Shown one piece after another: positions 1-6,200 of a stretch of 10,149 bases of DNA; the first letter of the stretch is position 1, and each line of letters begins with the position of its first letter. The translations under genes were made by a program, and so were the position numbers. The notes beneath the pieces were generated by a model, which worked only from the letters and a program-made list of their open reading frames with translations, did no database searches and was not told the DNA's origin. Source of the stretch: Chloromonas sp. AAM2 (taxonomy: Eukaryota > Chlorophyta > Chlorophyceae > Chlamydomonadales > Chlamydomonadaceae); the NCBI GenBank assembly GCA_004335635.1, contig QAXH01000603.1:1-10149 (forward strand), in the 5' to 3' direction.

Positions 1-746
1 CGGCAGTGCGGACATGGCACACGCATCACACAGTGGGCTTGTGCAGCTTGTACAGGTGAGCTGACGGGTGGGTGCATGGCTCAGTCACCATGCAGGCGGC
101 CGCGTTAGCTGACTTTTTGCTTTATAATTCATATTGAGTGACTTTAGTACTCATTTGCCCCTGAGCTGCGGGACACGTCCTCTCTGTGTTGCAGGTGGCG
201 GGCACAGAACAGTTCACGCTGGTGCCAAAGGATGCATTGGAAGCTGCGCTAGCAGCCATGGATGCGGCCGGCAAAGGCTCGGCCTTGGACGATGATGGCT
301 CGGGCAACGGCAGCAGCTCTGGCATTCCCTGCATACCCGCATCTCTGCTGCCGCAGCTCCTGGCGGCCGGAGGAAGCGTGGTGGCGCCCGCGGCCGACGG
401 CCTAGCGTGGCCCGCGGCCAACGCCGCCAGCGCTTCCAAGGTGCACAGCTTGAGGCTCTTCCGGCGTTTGAGTGTTCTGGCGGGGGCGTGTGAGGGGGAA
501 GCCGAGTCTGCTGTCCTGGGTGCACTAAGGGGCTGCCGGGATGCAGCCAACGCCATTCCCGATGCACAAATACAGCTTGAGTCCATGGCTTCCATAGGAG
601 AGTTGGTGACGCGCTTGGAAGGGGCGGTGGGGCCGGAAAACAGGGCAACGGGGGCAGGGAAGCTGATGTCGCTTCTGTCGGATGTGCGGGACTTGAAAGG
701 GCAATTGGAGGAGTGGACGGGCAGCCAGACAGGCAAGATGGAATAG
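1..746 (+). CDS. 3' end of unrecognised Ala-rich protein gene (partial, two exons)
   Basis: I do not recognise this protein. Two exons are visible. Exon 2..55 reads GSADMAHASHSGLVQLVQ and ends at a CAG|GTGAGC donor. Exon 195..746 follows the acceptor TGTGTTGCAG in the same phase (0) and reads VAGTEQFTLVPKDALEAALA onward to a TAG stop at 744-746. About 201 C-terminal residues are seen; the start lies left of the window. The large exon has an Ala/Leu-rich helical stretch, then an Asp/Gly/Ser linker (about residues 33-45 of the exon), then another Ala-rich region. The last 40 residues are charged and helical (LMSLLSDVRDLKGQLEEW), perhaps a short coiled coil. No catalytic motif or membrane segment is visible. 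Codons strongly favour GC in third position, supporting real coding. The gene is convergent with the carrier gene to its right. Confidence is good for coding status and strand, low for function. Confidence 0.72.
56..194 (+). other. Intron of the unrecognised gene
   Basis: A 139-bp intron with donor GTGAGC and acceptor TGTGTTGCAG preceded by a pyrimidine-rich stretch (CGTCCTCTCTGTG). Flanking exons join in phase 0. Positions about 148-180 resemble a second copy in a carrier intron near 5680-5712 (see the dispersed repeat entry). Confidence 0.65.
148..181 (+). repeat. Dispersed repeat, copy 1
   Basis: The stretch with CCCTGAGCTGCGGGACACG resembles CCCTGAGTTGCGGGACACA at 5680-5712, in the same orientation within the window. 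Upstream of each is a further similar word, CTGACTTTTTG or CTAACTTTTTG. Both copies lie in introns, but of genes on opposite strands. Probably a degraded small interspersed element. Confidence 0.5.
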
Positions 747-1325
747 CTGGGCAGTCATGCAGGCACAGACGGCCTCCTGGACGCTTGCCGTGCTGAAAAC
801 CTGACTTGTGAAGGGTGAAAGGCAACCAACCTCCGCTCTTGTTGGGCACTCAGTATTAAGTATGGTGCTCAAACTGTCAATCAACGGCTTTGCTTAAGCA
901 TAACAAGCATGCGTGCGCCTGTATTAGCAACTTTGTTCTAACATTGCCACATGTACCGTCCAGCTTAAATGTGACCGTTCTGGCAGATGTCCTGCTCTTA
1001 CCAGATGATTGGATTGATCCTCTTTCAAACAAATGATTGACAATGTCAAGTTGCGTCGTTCTGGGATTCTCTTTACGCAGTAGTGACACAACTGGATTGT
1101 TTGTGATCGCAGTGTTTAGGCTGTACAACAACGCTTGTACCTTGGCTGCAGTTTTACAGGTGATTGGTCTGATCAACTGACCGGTCAACTGAGTCGGTCA
1201 ACCCAAAACTGCTACACATCACGTCACCAACGTTGATGCTAATCGGTGGACTGGCAGGTACACGTCACAATTTCTTGGGTGACTTGTTTTGCTGTCTGGT
1301 CACAGATGTAACAGGCTATCTGTTC
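747..1325 (+). other. Putative 3' UTR of the unrecognised gene
   Basis: After the TAG stop there is no sustained coding signal. A TGTAA pentamer, the usual chlorophycean poly(A) signal, lies at 1307-1311 and is the first one on the plus strand after the stop. Cleavage 10-20 nt beyond it would give a 3' UTR of about 575 nt, a normal length for Chlamydomonas-like algae. Inferred from one short motif only. Confidence 0.3.
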
Positions 1326-3080
1326 TCTCCAGCTGGTGAGTTGTAGTCAGCAGCAGACAGGTCCTCAACCGCAGCAGCAGTGGCACAGCTGGCAGGTCGC
1401 TGATGTAGCATTGCATCAACAGAAAACTGCACCTTGTCGCAATCCTTTGACCGGTCAATCGACACGAATGATCAGCACAAGCTGGGCAACCCTTTCCTCT
1501 CACAGGGCCGGCCAACCTCTGATAACTCACTGAGATTCGGTGAAATGTGCTGATAGTGCTCCTCTCATCTGTCGGAGTTTATTGTGCAGTACTCAATTGC
1601 CCCAATTCTGTTGCGCATGCGGTGCTCTGCGTGGCCTTGTTGAGCTCAAATGCAGTTGTGTTCAGAAAGCTGTTGTTACACCCCCAGTCAGCACCAGGGG
1701 TTTCACCTGTGCTCGGTTGCACACTTCTCTCACGCAACACACTACGCTCGGTCATATACTGGTCAGTCAAGGCAAAAACTTGCGGTGCCCGTGTGCTAGC
1801 CAAAAGCCAGACCACTGCAAGGACGGACAAGCTCTCGTGGCATTGGTCGCGTCAATCCCTGAACACCACGCACCAGTCACTTTGCTACGTCAGTCAAAGG
1901 CATCATACACCTTGTGAGGCATCACACATGTGTGCATCCGAGCATGCTGCGTTGGACGGGCACAGCCAATGCCAGGGCCTCGTGCAGCATGCCAAGGCAA
2001 CAGTTCATCAACACAGTCAAAAACATGAAGTACAAGGACTTGTGAAAGCACAACCTTTCCCAGAACAGTAAGGCGGCTGATGGATCAAGTATGAAAGGTG
2101 AGAAGTAATCGTCACGTCAGCACTCATAAACAGCAGCAAATAAACCACTGCAAGACAGTTAGTTATCCACAAGGAGGAGTTTGAGAAAACGCACCCAAAG
2201 GGCGTGTCCGGCATATGGTTGCCCTGCGCCCTTCCCAAAACTCCGGACAGCTGTCCTAGGTAGGTCCCAATCAACACGCTCAGGTGACTACTCTCAGCTG
2301 CGCTGCATAACGCAGGTATGCTTGAATGTTGGACAGCAGGCCCTGAGAACTTTAATAGTTTTGCACTGCATATGCACCTTGAGAGTGGGTGTGCATCGAT
2401 TAGGCAACTTGAGCACAACCACAATGGCAACCAGTCAGATGCCAGTTCATGCCATGACCAGCAAACAGCTATCAGGGCATCACCGCCTGCGGGGAAAGTT
2501 GAATACAGACATTGGCTGGCTAGCGAAGACCACGAACTTGATTAGCCTGGTGAATGCACGCTGTTCACAGCCAGCTATGCGTGGCAATAAGTAAATGTCT
2601 GGGCCAAAAAGAACATAGAAGCGCAGCTAAGACGGTCCGTGTGTTGGAATAGCTTGCATCCGCCCCGGTGTGGAAAACTGAACTGCCTACCTGCTGTGGA
2701 CAGAGGCACTTCGCACATTTGCAATTGTGTTCATACTGATGCACAGCTATTGGTGAAACATTGGCCCGAGGTGCAATGCATGAGCCCTGGTATGGCAGCC
2801 CCTGGCCTCAAGGCTCACAGCCACCCCCATGTGACCACTGACATGGGCTTGCATGACCATAATAAGCAACAGCATAGGGTTCTGTTGATTATAAGCCGGT
2901 AAATGATGCATCACGTGCCATGCAGGCACCATGTTGTTGACTCAAACCGTCATGCATGTGCTGCCTGCTACTTGACATGCCATGCAGCCAAGTGGCATGC
3001 CTGCATGCCCCACGTGCAGCCATGCTTGCCCCACGTGCAGCCACGCATGGCCCACATGCAGCCATGTAGCCATGCACGCC
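1326..3080. other. Gene-poor stretch between convergent genes
   Basis: No ORF here looks like a protein. Open stretches such as 1547-2071 (plus) start at GTG, have mixed composition, show no family resemblance and carry no supporting splice logic. The sequence is rich in CA/TG and GTCA-type words. It contains a TTGACCGGTCAA palindrome at 1447-1458 and a tandem 21-bp repeat at its right end. It may include the 3' UTR of the minus-strand carrier gene. No TGTAA signal for that strand is present between 1680 and 3080. I see no tRNA, rRNA or recognisable transposon ends. Confidence 0.45.
3002..3064. repeat. Three tandem copies of a 21-bp unit
   Basis: Units at 3002-3022, 3023-3043 and 3044-3064. 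Units 1 and 2 differ at one base and unit 3 at a few more. Each ends in GTGCAGCCA or ATGCAGCCA. The first two contain the CACGTG hexamer, which also occurs just outside at 2912-2917 and 3082-3087. The array begins 17 bp past the TGA of the probable carrier tail exon, so it would lie in that transcript's 3' UTR. Confidence 0.8.
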
Positions 3081-3293
3081 TCACGTGCTTGAGGGGTTGG
3101 GCGCCTGCTTGACCGGCATGAGGTCAGCGAAGGAGGTGCTTGAGCCTGTGGTGATGGGGCTAGCCACACTGTGTCGGCTGACAGTTGCAGTGTGCTGGCT
3201 GGTTGGAGTGTTGCTCTTGGCGTCTGTGTTTGCACCACTGATGGCGCTGTCAGCGGGTGGCTCCATACCTGCAGCTTCAGATTCCTTCGCCAT
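3081..3293 (-). CDS. Probable C-terminal tail exon of the carrier gene
   Basis: A 70-codon open stretch ([20 protein letters not shown] at its start, NPSST then TGA at its end). It follows a pyrimidine-rich acceptor, ATTTGTCGTGCAG. It joins in phase 0 to the preceding exon's AAG|GTGGGT donor, the same donor used after YEISK upstream. The peptide is Ser/Thr/Ala/Pro-rich and hydrophilic. Some plant NDT carriers also have a hydrophilic C-terminal extension, so this fits. Codon use is coding-like (many GCC, AAG, GAC, ATC, CAG). If the intron is not removed, the protein instead ends at a TGA at 3852-3854. I favour the spliced form, moderately. Confidence 0.6.
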   Translation of the reverse strand: MAKESEAAGMEPPADSAISGANTDAKSNTPTSQHTATVSRHSVASPITTGSSTSFADLMPVKQAPNPSST

Positions 3294-6200
3294 CTGCACG
3301 ACAAATACAAATCATGAATTGCAAGACAAACGAAAAGGAAGGATTGAATAATTAAATTATAACACCTGGTGTTGCCTCCTTGGCTCCGGAGATGTCCAAC
3401 TCCAACTTCTTGCCTGTGCAATCAACAGTCCCAGTCATAATACGCGGCGCCTCGGCCTGGCCCAAACCTGATCCTGATGCATGATGCATGAAGCAAGGCT
3501 AGGCGTGCTAGTAGACTGGTGACCATGAGAAGCAGCAAAGCATACCAGGTCCCCGGGCGACTGGTTGGATGCTGGTACGATTGGCAGGAAGGCCAGTGAG
3601 ACCATAGCATCCCTGCTGCAGCTAACAGGGAGGTGGCTGAAATCACAGCTATTCAAACCGACTTCCGACAACCCTTGGATCTCCTGCTGCTCGAGTGCAA
3701 CGCACCGCATGCTGCGGCATACTAGAGCATCGGCTCCCATGTGTTTTCTCACAAGTTGGATCCGTTCCACCTGCCGCTAACGACTGGCCTGGCCACATTG
3801 TTCTCCGCTCCCATCATTCCGCCATGTGCTTACATGCCCGGCCCTGGCGTATCATGCCCTGCTGCTCTTCTGCATCGGACCCACCTTTCGCAGCGCACGA
3901 GCGATGAGCTCGAAGCTAGTGAAGGTGAGGGCCGCAGCGGGAGTGGTGCGCAGAAGGTTGGTGCCGCACCCTGTGTGAAGCAACATGAACGGCATTTGTT
4001 ATCATCACTAAACTGCTTTTATCTATCTATCTATCTATATGCATGGCAACGAACATTGTAATCAAACAAGATGGTGAAAAACATGAATGGCATACAGCCC
4101 ACCTAACCTGCATTTTGCCCATACCTATGCAGCAGCACAGCTTGCAAGAGTTGAGGCAGCCACTCGGCCCAGCCCAGCCCAAACATGTGAACACCTGTCT
4201 TCATGATCCCCATCACCCTCGTCCGGCACCTTCGCCCCCCTGTCAACCCACATGTCAAGTCCCTGCCTCACCACCTCCGCACGCACCTCTATAGAAGCCC
4301 TTGAATCCGTCCTCCCGCCATATGGTGCGGCATGCGTCCGCCAGCCCTGCCAGTGGCCCGCTCCCAGACACATGCATGTAGGAGCGCACAACCTGCATGC
4401 GTCATGCAGCAGGACACATGCATGTAGGAGCGCACAACCTGCATGGATTGTCAATGCCCAATGAATTCCAGTCTAGATTTGTGCTGGAACGCCACGACCT
4501 GAGTGATGCTAATCAATCAGCCCACTATTGAACGCTTCAAGCATTTTCTACATATAGTTCAATCGAATAGTCGAGACATATATAGATGTGAAATTCACAG
4601 TCAGATAGTCGAGACATTCTTAGTCGTGACATCGAGACCTCAGCAATCAATTTTTCCACACGGCCAATGTAACTCACTCCCATGCCCAACCACCCATGTG
4701 CTGGTTCCACGTCGAGCGCTATCATACTGCCCTTGTGCCCAGAGCATGCCGAACATACTATTGATAGCGATTCAGCCGACGTTCCTTGAGCTGGGACAAC
4801 TCCATGTCATCCCCCTTTGGCCTGCCCCATTCACGACTGTGCGTGACATGAAGTTTGGACGCTACTCCGTAACCCAGATGCTGCCCTTCCAATCCTTCTC
4901 TCTTTGCACATTGCCAATGCAACCACCTCCTATGCCAGACCACCCATCCCATTTCTTGAATGAATGCGCTGGAATTAGACTAAAGAAGGTTGAAGAACAG
5001 CTCTGCCATGTGCCCCACTTGCCTCATGTGGGTACGTCACAGTGGACGCCACCATCTTAGAGAGCGCTGATGCAGTGACCAGCTCTCCCGCTGTGAGGGT
5101 CTCGGGGGTGCGCCCCTGCTGCTCCGCAATGTGAGCCTGCACACGCACCATGGTGTGTTGGTGTGCGTGTTTGCACGTATGTGTGCACACATGTAAGTGT
5201 GAGCGGGCGTAGGAACAACAGTGGAAATGTAACAAATAGTGAAGTCTTGTTACACGGGGCGTGGTTTACATGCCATGGTCGATAGTCTTCATCCTGTCCC
5301 TGGGCTGCTGAGTCGCCCCAGAATCCTGCGAATTGGCCCGCCCAAGCCATCTCAACCAGCGCTTAGATCTACTCTCTCTGTATCCTTCAAACTTTTGCTT
5401 CCTGAGCAGACACAACCTGTCGCTTGCATTCTCCTCCACCCACCTTGGAAATCTCGTACAGTGGGAACTGTATGCACACATGCAGGATGCCCATGAGCGA
5501 AGGCGCCAGGCCGCTGTACAGGCCCCGCAAGCCCTCCTCACGCGTGATTCTGCGGCGGATTGAAGGCAGGGGTCAACGTGGCTGGTGTGGATGAGAACGC
5601 ATCCGCTGAAATCGGTCAAGGTTAAAAGCAAGCCATTCCAGTTGGATTTTGAACAACTAACTTTTTGATTGATTAAGCGTTCATCTGTCCCTGAGTTGCG
5701 GGACACACCCCTTATGCGCATTGTATTGCGTGCATGGACGCGGATGTAAACAGACAACGACAACAACCCAAGGTTGTTTTGGTGCTGATGGCAGTGAGGC
5801 ATGTTGCGGCTATTGCCCCATTGCAAGGTTGTTTTGGTGCTGATGGCAGTGAGGCATGTTGCGGCTATTGCCCCATTGCAAGGTTGTTTTGGTGCTGATG
5901 GCAGTGAGGCATGTTGCGGCTATTGCCCCATTGCAAGGTTGTTTTGGTGCTGATGGCAGTGAGGCATGTTGCGGCTATTGCGTATGAAGTGATACCAGCT
6001 GGACTGGCGGGGCGGCTTGTTCAGACTGGAAATGACTGGACAACTCAACAACGCTAATGGTGACTGTTATAGTGATGATAAGTTCGTGTCACCCACCCAC
6101 GGCTCCCTGCAACCAACATGCAATCACCATGACCGCAGCCTTGCCTACTCCACACTGGTAAGACTGTGCTCATGCCAACCCACAGACCTCATGGCTGTCT

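Noticed and set aside
122..849. Long open frames on the minus strand opposite the first gene
   Set aside because: They are antisense shadows of a GC3-biased exon. The plus frame has proper splice sites on both sides and a stop followed by non-coding sequence.
1173..1458. TGACCGGTCA palindromes (1178-1187, 1447-1458) as transposon ends or operators
   Set aside because: Short palindromes only. No matching target-site duplication, terminal inverted repeat pair or coding remnant lies between them.
1547..2071. 174-codon open frame on the plus strand
   Set aside because: It begins with GTG, not ATG. It resembles no family I know, has no coding-like third-position bias compared with the real exons, and no splice logic supports it.
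3085..3351. 88-codon plus-strand frame with a hydrophobic segment
   Set aside because: It is the reverse complement of the probable carrier tail exon. Its hydrophobic look comes from complementing Ser/Thr/Ala codons.
5770..5981. CRISPR array
   Set aside because: The copies are contiguous with no unique spacers and lie in an intron of a eukaryotic gene; it is a minisatellite.
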